DNA from: Muribaculaceae bacterium
Lineage (GTDB): Bacteria > Bacteroidota > Bacteroidia > Bacteroidales > Muribaculaceae
Direction of reading: 5' to 3'
NCBI GenBank assembly: GCA_017621845.1
Contig: JAGASI010000021.1
Coordinates: forward strand, 56,705-120,704
Length of the DNA stretch: 64,000 nucleotides
The notes under the pieces are model-generated. The model worked only from the letters and a program-made list of their open reading frames with translations, was not told the DNA's origin and searched no databases. Every line of letters starts with the position of its first letter. Within the stretch, counting starts at the first letter, position 1. Both the position numbers and the translations under genes were made by a program. Shown in pieces: positions 25,453 to 33,221 of this stretch.

Positions 25453-26166
25453 TTAAATTTCTTTTCCGCTCAGCGTGTTCTCGGGTTTCTGGGAGGCCAG
25501 GTAGTCGGCTACGGCGGTGCTTACTCCCTCTTTGTTCACGGCTCCAAAAAGGGGCTTAGCCTGGTTGCCGAGGCCTGCGTCGGCCTGCTCTTGTTTGATT
25601 GCGTCGATGTCGCCCTGCGCTTCCGTGAGGTAGGTGTTAAACTCGTCGGCGGTCTTGAAGGTGTTAACGCGATCGAAGTTGCGCAGCATCATATCGCGGT
25701 AGCGCCCTTTAACGCCGGCCTTGTCCAGCGCCTGCTCGAAGGTTGCGCGGTAGCCTTTGGCCGCCTCTTTCGCGCTGAAGGTAGTAACTACGCCCTCCAG
25801 TCTCTGGTCGATGAGTTTGCCTATGGCTTCCAGGGTTAATTCGCCGCCGGCTGGCTGCCCTTTGCCGCCGCCTTCTCCAGCGCCGCCTCCTTCGCCCCCG
25901 GCAGACTTCTCCGAAAAGTCGTACTTTTCGCGGAGGCCTTTTTCGTGGGTGGCGGTGGCTTTGCTGATCTCGGCGTCTGCCTTCTTGCGCCAGTCGGTTA
26001 TGAAGCCTTTAACCTTCTCGTCGCTGAGCTTGTCGATAATGGCCTGGGCTTCTTCTTTGGTCGAGCACTGTAAAGCGATGGCGCCTGCCAGGTTCTCGAG
26101 TCCGTCTTTGCGCGCGCCTGCAAATTTGGCCTGCAGTAGCGCTAAAATTTCTTCTATCGTGGGCAT
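25453..26166 (-). CDS. Capsid scaffold protein
   Basis: 237 aa from the ATG at 26166 (M-P-T-I-E-E-I-L). Upstream in-frame codons reach 26241 but cross the promoter, so this start is preferred. It is charged and helical, with DWRKKADAEISKATATHEKGLREKYDF, a Gly-rich linker near 115-135 and DKAGVKGRYRDMMLRNFDRVNTF, a pattern common in phage scaffolds. It lies just before decoration and capsid genes, first in the operon driven from 26.2 kb. Confidence 0.75.
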   Translation of the reverse strand: MPTIEEILALLQAKFAGARKDGLENLAGAIALQCSTKEEAQAIIDKLSDEKVKGFITDWRKKADAEISKATATHEKGLREKYDFSEKSAGGEGGGAGEGGGKGQPAGGELTLEAIGKLIDQRLEGVVTTFSAKEAAKGYRATFEQALDKAGVKGRYRDMMLRNFDRVNTFKTADEFNTYLTEAQGDIDAIKQEQADAGLGNQAKPLFGAVNKEGVSTAVADYLASQKPENTLSGKEI

Positions 26167-26207
26167 GATAATGTCGGTTATTTGGTTTCTTGTTGGTATT
26201 ATCGATG

Positions 26208-26233
26208 GCAAATTTAGCGTATTATCATAGTAC
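26208..26233 (-). promoter_or_regulatory. Late promoter with palindrome (site 2)
   Basis: Minus-strand -7 TAAATTTGC (26208-26216) next to GTATTATCATAGTAC (26219-26233), one symmetric mismatch from the palindrome at sites 1 and 3. The gap to the -7 is 2 bp instead of 10, so the geometry differs; repression or a different activator contact is possible. It leads the scaffold-capsid-tail operon. Confidence 0.55.
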
Positions 26234-26256
26234 GGTAGCAAAGAAGAAGGCCGAAG

Positions 26257-26304
26257 TTATGAGTAATTTATTGTTAACCGGTTGGCGCCGGTATGAGTAA
26301 TTTT
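26257..26304 (+). repeat. Two direct copies of TATGAGTAATTT
   Basis: TATGAGTAATTT occurs at 26258-26269 and 26292-26303, and again at 36034-36045, each time within 15-60 bp of the 15-bp palindrome. At 10.25 kb the inverse, CTCATAACTTTT, is present. The interval 26242-26413 holds no gene I can support. Confidence 0.45.
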
Positions 26305-26413
26305 TGCTATGTCTCTGTAGAAGGTTGTAATATGAAGGCCGGAGGGGTCGTTGCATACTATTACAATTTATTGCAAAGTATTAAAGCGCCGCCGGGGTGC
26401 TCCTGGGGCGCTA

Positions 26414-26446
26414 TTTGGTGGGGTCGCCGGTTCTGCGTATCTTTGC
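26414..26446 (+). promoter_or_regulatory. Promoter of plus-strand two-gene cassette
   Basis: TTTG at 26414-26417, 20-nt spacer, then TATCTTTGC at 26438-26446: the full Bacteroidota -33/-7 consensus. Transcription would start near 26454, 22 nt before the first ATG. No 15-bp palindrome overlaps it, so it probably fires independently of the late genes. Confidence 0.8.
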
Positions 26447-26475
26447 AAAAAGTTAACCTAAAGCGTTATATAGTT

Positions 26476-26697
26476 ATGAGTATCGACGATTTTAATAACG
26501 TGCCCCTGGGCTACGCGGCGGCCTCGATTAATCATTACGTCGCCGTTCTGTTTCCGCCGCATCCGGTGGCGGTCTCCCCTGCCGAGGAGCTGGGGCTGTG
26601 CTGCTGTCTCTCTCGCTCCGATCGTAAAGTCTTAAATAATGCCTTCGGCGCCAGGAAGCAATTAGCCGAGCGCCGCTCTAAAATCAAAAATCGCTAA
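26476..26697 (+). CDS. Small unknown protein of plus-strand cassette
   Basis: 73 aa from ATG 26476, which follows the promoter by about 22 nt; longer frames to 26293 cross the promoter. Features: NNVPLGYAAASINHYVAVLFPPHP, a Cys triplet (GLCCCLSRSDRK) and a basic C-terminus (RKQLAERRSKIKNR). It is followed after 2 bp by a second plus-strand gene. Not recognised. Reading against the late operon with its own promoter, it looks like a lysogeny-expressed accessory gene (moron). Confidence 0.7.
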   Translation: MSIDDFNNVPLGYAAASINHYVAVLFPPHPVAVSPAEELGLCCCLSRSDRKVLNNAFGARKQLAERRSKIKNR

Positions 26698-26699
26698 CT

Positions 26700-27002
26700 A
26701 TGTACGTCCCGAAAATAAATACGCTTTCCGGCCGTCAGCCTATTACGGTTGTGTCTAATAAATACCTCCTGGCGGCCTATATGAACAGCGACGCCAGCCC
26801 CGAAGATAAAGAGCTGGCGCGGTATCTCTATAGCCTGGACGATGCCGAGTATGCCGGCGCGGTGCTCCGGTGTGCTCTCGACGGTGGCGCCCTGGTGGTC
26901 GTCTATCCTCGACTTAATCAGAAGGCGCCCGAAGGCGCGCGGGAGGTGTGTCAGGTGCCCGACGGCGCGCTTTACCTGGTTAACTCGGCTTTAACGTCCT
27001 AA
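26700..27002 (+). CDS. Unknown 100-aa protein of plus-strand cassette
   Basis: 100 aa, acidic/neutral, with YLLAAYMNSDASPEDKELARYLYSLDDAEYAGAVLRC and a strand-rich end (GALVVVYPRLNQ, VPDGALYLVNSALTS). It starts 2 bp after the 73-aa gene and its 3' end overlaps the convergent MuF-like gene by 23 nt. Function unknown; co-transcribed partner of the upstream gene. Confidence 0.7.
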   Translation: MYVPKINTLSGRQPITVVSNKYLLAAYMNSDASPEDKELARYLYSLDDAEYAGAVLRCALDGGALVVVYPRLNQKAPEGAREVCQVPDGALYLVNSALTS

Positions 27003-29538
27003 TATAGTCGATCATCTCCTGGTATTCTAACGGCATAAGGAGCTGGAAGCATCTATTACCTAAAAATGCGTTCTCGAAGCAGTGGGCTAAATATTCGTGT
27101 TCTGGGTGCGTCCTTTGTTTGAAGTAGCTAACGTGGTGCCCCCATCCTACGTCGTTGCGGTTAACGAGGCTTCGCAGGGTATCCATAAGGCTGGTTATTT
27201 GCTCGCGGGCGTCCTTCTGCGTTATCCCATAGCGCTTAAATATCGGGTCGTCTGCCTTCTTAGCTACTATCTTGTTATAAATAGCTTCTATCTTCTTAGA
27301 CAGCGTTAAAATACGCATCTGGTTAACTTCCGTCTTAACCTTCTTTTTGACGATTGTAAATTTGCCGGTCTCCGGGTTATAGTTCGATTCGATCTCGGTA
27401 GTCCAGTAAAAATCTTTTTGACGTGTACGAAGTCGGTCGCGCTGCTTTTCTCGGAGGTCTTTTAACTCCTGGGAATAAATCAGCCCTCGCTGGTCGCCTA
27501 TAGCGTGGCCAAATTCGTGGTAGACTACGGCGCGGCGATGGTATTGGCTCTGGGCGTTTCGGCCTCCGTTGTCTAATACTACCAGCTTGCCGGCGTGGCT
27601 CTCGTAGCTGCCGCCGGCGTCTTCTATAATTTGGAGGGTCGGCTGCTCGTCCAGAAGTTTGAAGAAGTCGGTATTAAATTCGTAGTCGTCGCCGTGCTTC
27701 TTTAGGTAGTCGCCGCCGGGGTGAAGCTCGCGGGGCATGTTGGGGTTCTGGTAGGTAAAGAGCCAGCGCTTGACTTCGGCCAGGCGCTCTTTAATTAAAT
27801 TTATGTCGTTGCCCCGGAGCGCCATTTCGACGCCATAGAGGGCGTGTTCTAACGTCCTGGCTTTGCCCGGGCTTATGCTCTGGAAGATTTTAATAAGCTC
27901 GTCGGCCTCCTTCTGAAGTTTAGCGAGCTCCTTCCTGGCCTCCTTCTTTGTCATCATGTTTTTGTCGGCCTCGGCCTTCTCCTTCGCCTTCTGGATCTGC
28001 TCCCATTCGGCCTGGGCGTCGGCCAGCGCCTGGTTTAGCGTGGCGATGCAGGTCTCGTAGTAGCTTTTATTACTGTAGGCGTTGGCCTTCGCTATATCGG
28101 TGTATTTACTCCGGAAGTCGGCCGGGGCGTCCTTGCACGACTTTACAAAATTACGGAGCGCCAGGTTCGCGGCCAACCATTCGGCGCTGCGGTCGTCGGC
28201 TAAAGCTCGGAGCCGGTCTACTTCGGCCTTTAACGGCTCCCTCTGGCCGGCTGCTCGTAGCGGGTCGAGGCGGCTTATATCGAGCCCCAGGCTGTAGGCC
28301 TGCGTTTTGAGGTCGTCTATCCAGCCGTCGAAGTCTGTGCAGGGCTTCGGTGGCTGGGGCGGCTTCGCCGTCGTGCCTCCGATTGGTAGCTTGTGGGGTA
28401 TCGCTGGCGACAGCCCGCCGGAGATGGTGCCTCCCTTGAAGTTGTCGCGGATCCAGAAGGGCTGGGACTTCCAGCCCTTGCTTCGCTCGGCTATGGCCTT
28501 GACGTGCGCCGTAAAGGCGGCCGGGACGTCGGTAACGGTGGCAGCCGAAGGCTGCGCCTTATAGGCTTCGTCGTTCATAATCGCGCGAAGGCGCTCCCGG
28601 CGTGCCTGGTGCATCTCCTGGGGGCTTTGAAGGATCGGCGTTACCATGCAGCGGCAGTTCGGGTGCCAGCCTACAAATTTGAAGGTTTTAGGGTAGTCGC
28701 CGGCCAGCTTGTCGCAAATGTCGGTTAACGGTTCCGGTTCGCCCTTGCTGTTGATGATGGTGTGGTTGTTGCTTAGGCTTATACGTATGCCTACAACAAA
28801 GTCGAGGCGCTGCCATCGCTCCCAGTCGGCCGTCTTGTAGGCCATGTTAATCTCGGTGCGGGCTAAGCGCATCGCGTTCTGGTAGCTGGAGCGGTAGACG
28901 CCGCGGCCGGGGTGGTATGCCGCCGCGGCCTTGCTGAGCCGAAGGTTGCCGTATTTGTCCCTTACTCGACGGAAAAGCCGGTTAGGCTCGTTCAGAAGGC
29001 CTCTAACGTCCCGGCTTAACTCCTGGGCGCTCCGGCCGTCTCCGATGGCTACGTCCAGGGCGAGCTCCATGTGCTCGGTAAATTGGTCGGTGCACCTCCA
29101 TACGCGGTCGCTAAGGTTAAGCCCCTGGACTTTTCGCCCCTGGAAGGCGGCCAGGCCTTCTATATTGCGGTCTTCGTACTGCTCCAGCTCGGCGCGGGTC
29201 AGCTTGCTACGGTCTAATATGCCGGCCAGGTATTCGTCGGCGCGATAGGTGGCGGCCAGCCATTCGCTGCGCTGTCCGGCCTCGATTACTCTCTGGACGT
29301 TCTTAGTTAAGTCGGCGGCTATCTTGGTGGCCTTCTTCCTGGTGGCTGGATAGTCGGCGAAGGAGAAGGGCTTGTTAGGATCCGGCTCGAAGATGGTACC
29401 GGCCAGGCTGGCGTATTCCTGGGCGGCTTCGTCGTAGAGGCGTTTAACCTGGCGGGCGTAGCGGTCGGTAGCCTGGTAGTGCTTGCGGTCGAGGCCTTCT
29501 ATGCGTATAGTTAGCGAGCGGCGGTCTGGCTTTGGCAT
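26980..29538 (-). CDS. MuF/SPP1 gp7-like minor head protein with C-terminal zincin domain
   Basis: 852 aa. The N-terminal half is a phage head morphogenesis domain: YRSSYQNAMRLARTEINMAY, VGIRISLSNNHTI and FVGWHPNCRCMVTPIL (residues about 215-305) are the MuF signature. A coiled-coil linker (about 470-545) leads to a C-terminal region with RAVVYHEFGHAIGD, a zinc metallopeptidase HExxH motif at residues 674-678. MuF proteins enter the capsid with the portal and often carry toxin or enzyme domains to be injected. Here a protease may act on capsid maturation or in the host cell. It lies between portal and scaffold genes. Confidence 0.85.
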   Translation of the reverse strand: MPKPDRRSLTIRIEGLDRKHYQATDRYARQVKRLYDEAAQEYASLAGTIFEPDPNKPFSFADYPATRKKATKIAADLTKNVQRVIEAGQRSEWLAATYRADEYLAGILDRSKLTRAELEQYEDRNIEGLAAFQGRKVQGLNLSDRVWRCTDQFTEHMELALDVAIGDGRSAQELSRDVRGLLNEPNRLFRRVRDKYGNLRLSKAAAAYHPGRGVYRSSYQNAMRLARTEINMAYKTADWERWQRLDFVVGIRISLSNNHTIINSKGEPEPLTDICDKLAGDYPKTFKFVGWHPNCRCMVTPILQSPQEMHQARRERLRAIMNDEAYKAQPSAATVTDVPAAFTAHVKAIAERSKGWKSQPFWIRDNFKGGTISGGLSPAIPHKLPIGGTTAKPPQPPKPCTDFDGWIDDLKTQAYSLGLDISRLDPLRAAGQREPLKAEVDRLRALADDRSAEWLAANLALRNFVKSCKDAPADFRSKYTDIAKANAYSNKSYYETCIATLNQALADAQAEWEQIQKAKEKAEADKNMMTKKEARKELAKLQKEADELIKIFQSISPGKARTLEHALYGVEMALRGNDINLIKERLAEVKRWLFTYQNPNMPRELHPGGDYLKKHGDDYEFNTDFFKLLDEQPTLQIIEDAGGSYESHAGKLVVLDNGGRNAQSQYHRRAVVYHEFGHAIGDQRGLIYSQELKDLREKQRDRLRTRQKDFYWTTEIESNYNPETGKFTIVKKKVKTEVNQMRILTLSKKIEAIYNKIVAKKADDPIFKRYGITQKDAREQITSLMDTLRSLVNRNDVGWGHHVSYFKQRTHPEHEYLAHCFENAFLGNRCFQLLMPLEYQEMIDYIRTLKPS

Positions 29539-29559
29539 ATTGTTATAGTTATTTTGAGC

Positions 29560-29727
29560 TAATTTTGCGTATGGCGGCGTTTGCGGCTCTCGGTGGGTAC
29601 TTTATCCAGCCGAAGAAAAAGAGCGCTTAAAACGGCTTAAAATCGCTTAATTTACTTTTATAATCAGCAGGGGCTGAGCTGTTTAGGCAGATTTAACCGG
29701 TTAAGCCCGGTTAAACCTGCTTATTTT
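29560..29727 (+). ncRNA. Candidate small plus-strand RNA between portal and MuF genes
   Basis: The 192-bp gap has a plus-strand -7 TAATTTTGC (29560-29568; TTG at 29540-29542 with a short 17-nt spacer), three CGCTTAAAA-like repeats (29614-29640), and a 14-bp hairpin (29687-29700/29707-29720, one G-T type change) followed on the plus strand by TTATTTT. On the minus strand no T-run follows the hairpin. Together they suggest a short RNA of about 150 nt read against the head operon. No protein frame is convincing here. Confidence 0.4.
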
Positions 29728-29730
29728 GAC

Positions 29731-31245
29731 TTACAGCGGCGGCTCGCCTTCGTAGGTGGGTTCGCCTTCGGTGTAGCTGTTGGCGCGGTCTTCCTCGGCC
29801 TGGATCTCGGCGAGCTCGGCGTCCGGGTCGTCTGCCCAGCCCAGGCGTCTTACGGTGCTGGCCTGGCTGGCTATCTGCTTGCCGCCGTTGGCCGCCTGGA
29901 GGATGTTTATCTTGCTTAACTCGTCTTCGATAATGTAGGGCGTTATTTGCGGCTGTACGATGACGGCCTCGGCCGCTGCGGCGTTCTTGACGTCGGCCAG
30001 GGCTAAGAAGGCGGCTATAATGCTGCAGCGGCGCTGGAGGTATTCATCAAATATTTCGCATTTATCCTGGACTTTCAAATGAGCGTCCATGAACAGAAGG
30101 CGAAGGGCTACGCCGCTAACGGCGCCTATGCCTTTAACCGTGTCGAAGCTGATATCCGGTGTTTGCGTGATGGTATAAATCAACCGCAGGAGGGTGTCTA
30201 TCTCCAGCTTTACGCTCTCCGGGGCGCTCGCCCAGCTTAAATAACTGGCGGTCGCTCCGTCTTCGCCCTCGATGATGGCGCCGGCCTCTCCCTTCCGGGC
30301 GAAGCCTTTAACGGTGCCCTGGACGAAAATTTTAGGGCTGGCATGGTAGTCGTTGGTATCAGCAAAGTTACTCAGCAGCTTCTCCAGACGGTCGATTAGG
30401 TTCTGGACGTCTGCCCATTCTACCTGGGGCTGACTGGCGTAGACGATGGGGATTTTGCCGATAGGGTTCTGCTTCGGGTAGCCTTCTACCATCTCCCAGT
30501 TGTTGTTGGCCTGGCCGGCGCTCTTGTTGCCCTGGCACGTCCATAAATAGTGGGCGTCGGCCGTGTATGTCTCGAAGTAGGTGCGAGTTTGCAGGTCGCC
30601 GTCCTTCTTGGTAAATTCGCGGCTGAAGGCTATGAGGTCGCGGTTGTCGTCGAAGTATGGCCAGAGCCTATCTCCTAAAGCCGGCGAAAAGAGAGCTACT
30701 CTGAATTTGTATTTAGTCGGGAAGCCATAACGGTTGTGGGGCTTCGGCTGTTCTACCGGGTACCAGCATTCGGCTACTTCCTGGGCGCTGTAAAGGCTCC
30801 GGGCTACGCGGCGGTTCAGTGTGCGCTCCTTGACGTCGGCTAATACTCGCTTTAGCCGGTTGAGGGTCTCCTTCTCGGCGTCGGTCTCGGCGTCGCTGGT
30901 GTACGTTACCGGGTGGCCGAAGGTAAAGGCTACGGCGCGCTTTACGATCAGCTTCTGAATTGCCAGGGCGATGCGGGCTACTGGCTCCAGCCTAAATCCC
31001 TGGTCGGTGGTCAGCTCGACGTTGGGGTTAACGTTCTTTACTTCGCCGTATTCGGTGGAGTTCTTGTCTACTACTACCATTTTGTCGGGTCGCTTGATCC
31101 GGTCGTTAATGTCGTGTAGCTTGGGGTCGTACTGTGCGACGTTGGTGGAGGCCGCGGGCGAAGGCTCCAGGCGGCCGTTGCGGAGTTCGTTTACTACGGC
31201 GCCGAAGTCTCCGGCTTGCAGAAGTTCTAATAACTCGGGGGGCAT
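29731..31245 (-). CDS. Portal protein
   Basis: 504 aa, SPP1 gp6-like portal pattern: N-terminal wing (PKLHDINDRIKRPDKMVVVDKN), VARIALAIQKLIVKRAVAFTFGHP, LFSPALGDRLWPYFDDNRDLIAF, long helices (LIDRLEKLLSNFADTNDYHASP), and AVSGVALRLLFMDAHLKVQDKCEIF near the end. It forms the dodecameric ring for DNA entry. It directly follows the terminase large subunit (20-bp gap) and precedes the MuF-like gene, the standard order. Confidence 0.9.
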   Translation of the reverse strand: MPPELLELLQAGDFGAVVNELRNGRLEPSPAASTNVAQYDPKLHDINDRIKRPDKMVVVDKNSTEYGEVKNVNPNVELTTDQGFRLEPVARIALAIQKLIVKRAVAFTFGHPVTYTSDAETDAEKETLNRLKRVLADVKERTLNRRVARSLYSAQEVAECWYPVEQPKPHNRYGFPTKYKFRVALFSPALGDRLWPYFDDNRDLIAFSREFTKKDGDLQTRTYFETYTADAHYLWTCQGNKSAGQANNNWEMVEGYPKQNPIGKIPIVYASQPQVEWADVQNLIDRLEKLLSNFADTNDYHASPKIFVQGTVKGFARKGEAGAIIEGEDGATASYLSWASAPESVKLEIDTLLRLIYTITQTPDISFDTVKGIGAVSGVALRLLFMDAHLKVQDKCEIFDEYLQRRCSIIAAFLALADVKNAAAAEAVIVQPQITPYIIEDELSKINILQAANGGKQIASQASTVRRLGWADDPDAELAEIQAEEDRANSYTEGEPTYEGEPPL

Positions 31246-31265
31246 TGTTGTATGGGTTTAGAGGG

Positions 31266-32735
31266 TTAAAAAAATCGGGTTAAGTTCTGGGGGGTGTCGG
31301 CTCGCTTCTCGACGGTGCCGGTTAATGCGTCCGGGGCATCGTCGTGGGCGTTGCCTCCGTCCTTCTTGTAGTGTACTATAGCGCTCCAGAAGTGCGGCCA
31401 GCGGTGCTCCCAGCCGGTCGGGAAGTAGGTTAAATTTTGTACTTCGTTGGAGTGGCTAAAGATTCTTACGTCCTTGTTATTGGTCTGGTGGAAGAAGGTA
31501 AAGGCCGTTAACTTGTTGCCCAGGATCCTGCATTGGCTTTCGACGGTGCGGCCGAAGCCGCGGCCGCCGTTGTTGCTCTCGATAACGGCCTTCTGTACCT
31601 GGCAGCGGGTAAACTGGCGGGCGGTCTCGCTCTCGGTTACTTCCATCGGCGCGTCGGTATAGATTACGTCGGTTACAAAGTTGCCGATTTCCGTCTCGAC
31701 GTAGACTATAGAGCAAAGGAAGTCAGCGCCGGTGTCGGCCGTATCTACGTAGGCTTTTACCGTGTGCTTGCGTGTTACCGGGATAACGTCGTAGGTCTTA
31801 AATTCTCGCTCGTACATGAGGCCGGTTAACGGCTGGGGGTTCTGCATGTACTGGGTTTCAAATATCCAGGGCGTTAACTCGCGGGTCTTGTATATCTCGG
31901 CCAGATCCATCTTAAACGGCCAGAGGGCTACGTCCTTGCCGTTCTCGTCCTGCTCTAATACTGGCAGGCTCAGCACCTCCCAGGCCTCCGGCTCTACTCG
32001 CTGAAGGTAGCCGCAGAGGTCGTCCATGTCGAGCCGCTGCATGATTATTATAATCGGGGTGTTGCGGCTGTTTACGCGGTTTCGGATGGTGGTCTCAAAT
32101 TTTTGGTTTACCTTCGTGCGTATCAGCTCGGAGCGGGCGTCGTCCGGCTTAATCGGGTCGTCTATGACAATAGCCCCGCCGAAGGTGCCGGGGTTGACGG
32201 CGGCCAGTTCCTCGACGGCCTTTATTAGCTCGTCGTCCTGGTCTTCTTCCTCCAGGTCTACCAGGCCGGCGCCGAAGCCAGTAACCTGGCCGGCCGAAGA
32301 TACGGCATAAAGGCCGCCGCCGGCCGTAGTGCTCCATTTCTGGGTGTTGCGGCTGGTCGGTATGGTGCCGGGGAAAAGCCGGGTAAATTCGGGGTCGCGG
32401 ATAATGGCCTGCACGCCGGCGCTATTGTCTCGCGCCAGGCCGTCGCTATAGCTGAGGTGGATAAACTTGGCCGCCGGGTTAATGCCGAGCCCCATAGCTA
32501 TGAAGTTCTTAACGGCCAGCTCTGTCTTGCCGAAGCGGGGCGCGATGTTAATTATAAGCCTGGTAACTTCGCCCCTAAAAACGCGGTCGAGCGCCTGGGC
32601 TATGCGTATATGATGGCGACCGACGACAAATTTACGCTTATATAGCTGCTTAAAGAAGAAGCGCGTAAAATTGAGCGTCGAGCTTAACGTCCAGGTCTTA
32701 ATTACGTCTATGTCCCTTATTACGTTGGTCGTCAT
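31266..32735 (-). CDS. Terminase large subunit
   Basis: 489 aa. ATPase: NIAPRFGKTELAVK (Walker A-like, residues 64-76) and GAIVIDDPIK (Walker B, 187-196). Nuclease: KAYVDTADTGADF (Asp331 region), QKAVIESNNGGRGFGR and the final NAHDDAPDALTG, giving the metal-binding aspartates of Terminase_6C. It cuts and pumps phage DNA at the portal. It is 3 bp from the small-subunit candidate. Confidence 0.95.
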   Translation of the reverse strand: MTTNVIRDIDVIKTWTLSSTLNFTRFFFKQLYKRKFVVGRHHIRIAQALDRVFRGEVTRLIINIAPRFGKTELAVKNFIAMGLGINPAAKFIHLSYSDGLARDNSAGVQAIIRDPEFTRLFPGTIPTSRNTQKWSTTAGGGLYAVSSAGQVTGFGAGLVDLEEEDQDDELIKAVEELAAVNPGTFGGAIVIDDPIKPDDARSELIRTKVNQKFETTIRNRVNSRNTPIIIIMQRLDMDDLCGYLQRVEPEAWEVLSLPVLEQDENGKDVALWPFKMDLAEIYKTRELTPWIFETQYMQNPQPLTGLMYEREFKTYDVIPVTRKHTVKAYVDTADTGADFLCSIVYVETEIGNFVTDVIYTDAPMEVTESETARQFTRCQVQKAVIESNNGGRGFGRTVESQCRILGNKLTAFTFFHQTNNKDVRIFSHSNEVQNLTYFPTGWEHRWPHFWSAIVHYKKDGGNAHDDAPDALTGTVEKRADTPQNLTRFF

Positions 32736-32738
32736 CTG

Positions 32739-33188
32739 TTAGTAGTCCTTTTCGAGCTGGCTAAGAAGGTCGCCTATTTCGTCTTTTGTTAGGATCCTTG
32801 CGGGTATAAGGTCTGCGCCGTCCTTGCCGGTGAGTTCTACCTTCTGGGCGGGCTGGCCGTGAAGGCGGGCGCTTATCTTGTCGAGCTGGGTGGTCTGTCC
32901 CTTCTTCATGTCGTTAAGAAGCGCCAGGGCGCGGCCTTTGGCGTAGGTCGTGGCGCCGTCCCATTTGGCGACAAACATTAAAAAATCTGTCGTAGCGCTT
33001 TCGAGGATGCTGTCTATGTCGTCTTTGTTGGCTTTGGTTAGGCGCGCAAACTTCCGGGCGCCCTTCTTGCCCAGGGCGGCCTCCAGCATCTCCTTAGCCG
33101 GGTCGCGGGGTCTCCCTTTGGGGTTGCCGCTCTGGCCAGGCTCCCAGGGCTTTTTTAGCCCGCTCGTGTTGGGGTTCGGGTTTGCCAT
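32739..33188 (-). CDS. DUF5681-type protein, terminase small subunit candidate
   Basis: 149 aa. The N-terminus KKPWEPGQSGNPKGRPRDPAK is the DUF5681 motif (W-x-P-G-Q-S-G-N-P-x-G-R-P), followed by helices (KEMLEAALGKKGARKFARLTKA, RALALLNDMKKGQTTQLDKISARLHG). Such proteins commonly stand next to large terminases and probably bind pac/cos DNA. No other small-subunit candidate is nearby. Confidence 0.7.
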   Translation of the reverse strand: MANPNPNTSGLKKPWEPGQSGNPKGRPRDPAKEMLEAALGKKGARKFARLTKANKDDIDSILESATTDFLMFVAKWDGATTYAKGRALALLNDMKKGQTTQLDKISARLHGQPAQKVELTGKDGADLIPARILTKDEIGDLLSQLEKDY

Positions 33189-33221
33189 CGCTATCGGTGT
33201 TTTGCCGGTTTTTTATCGCTG

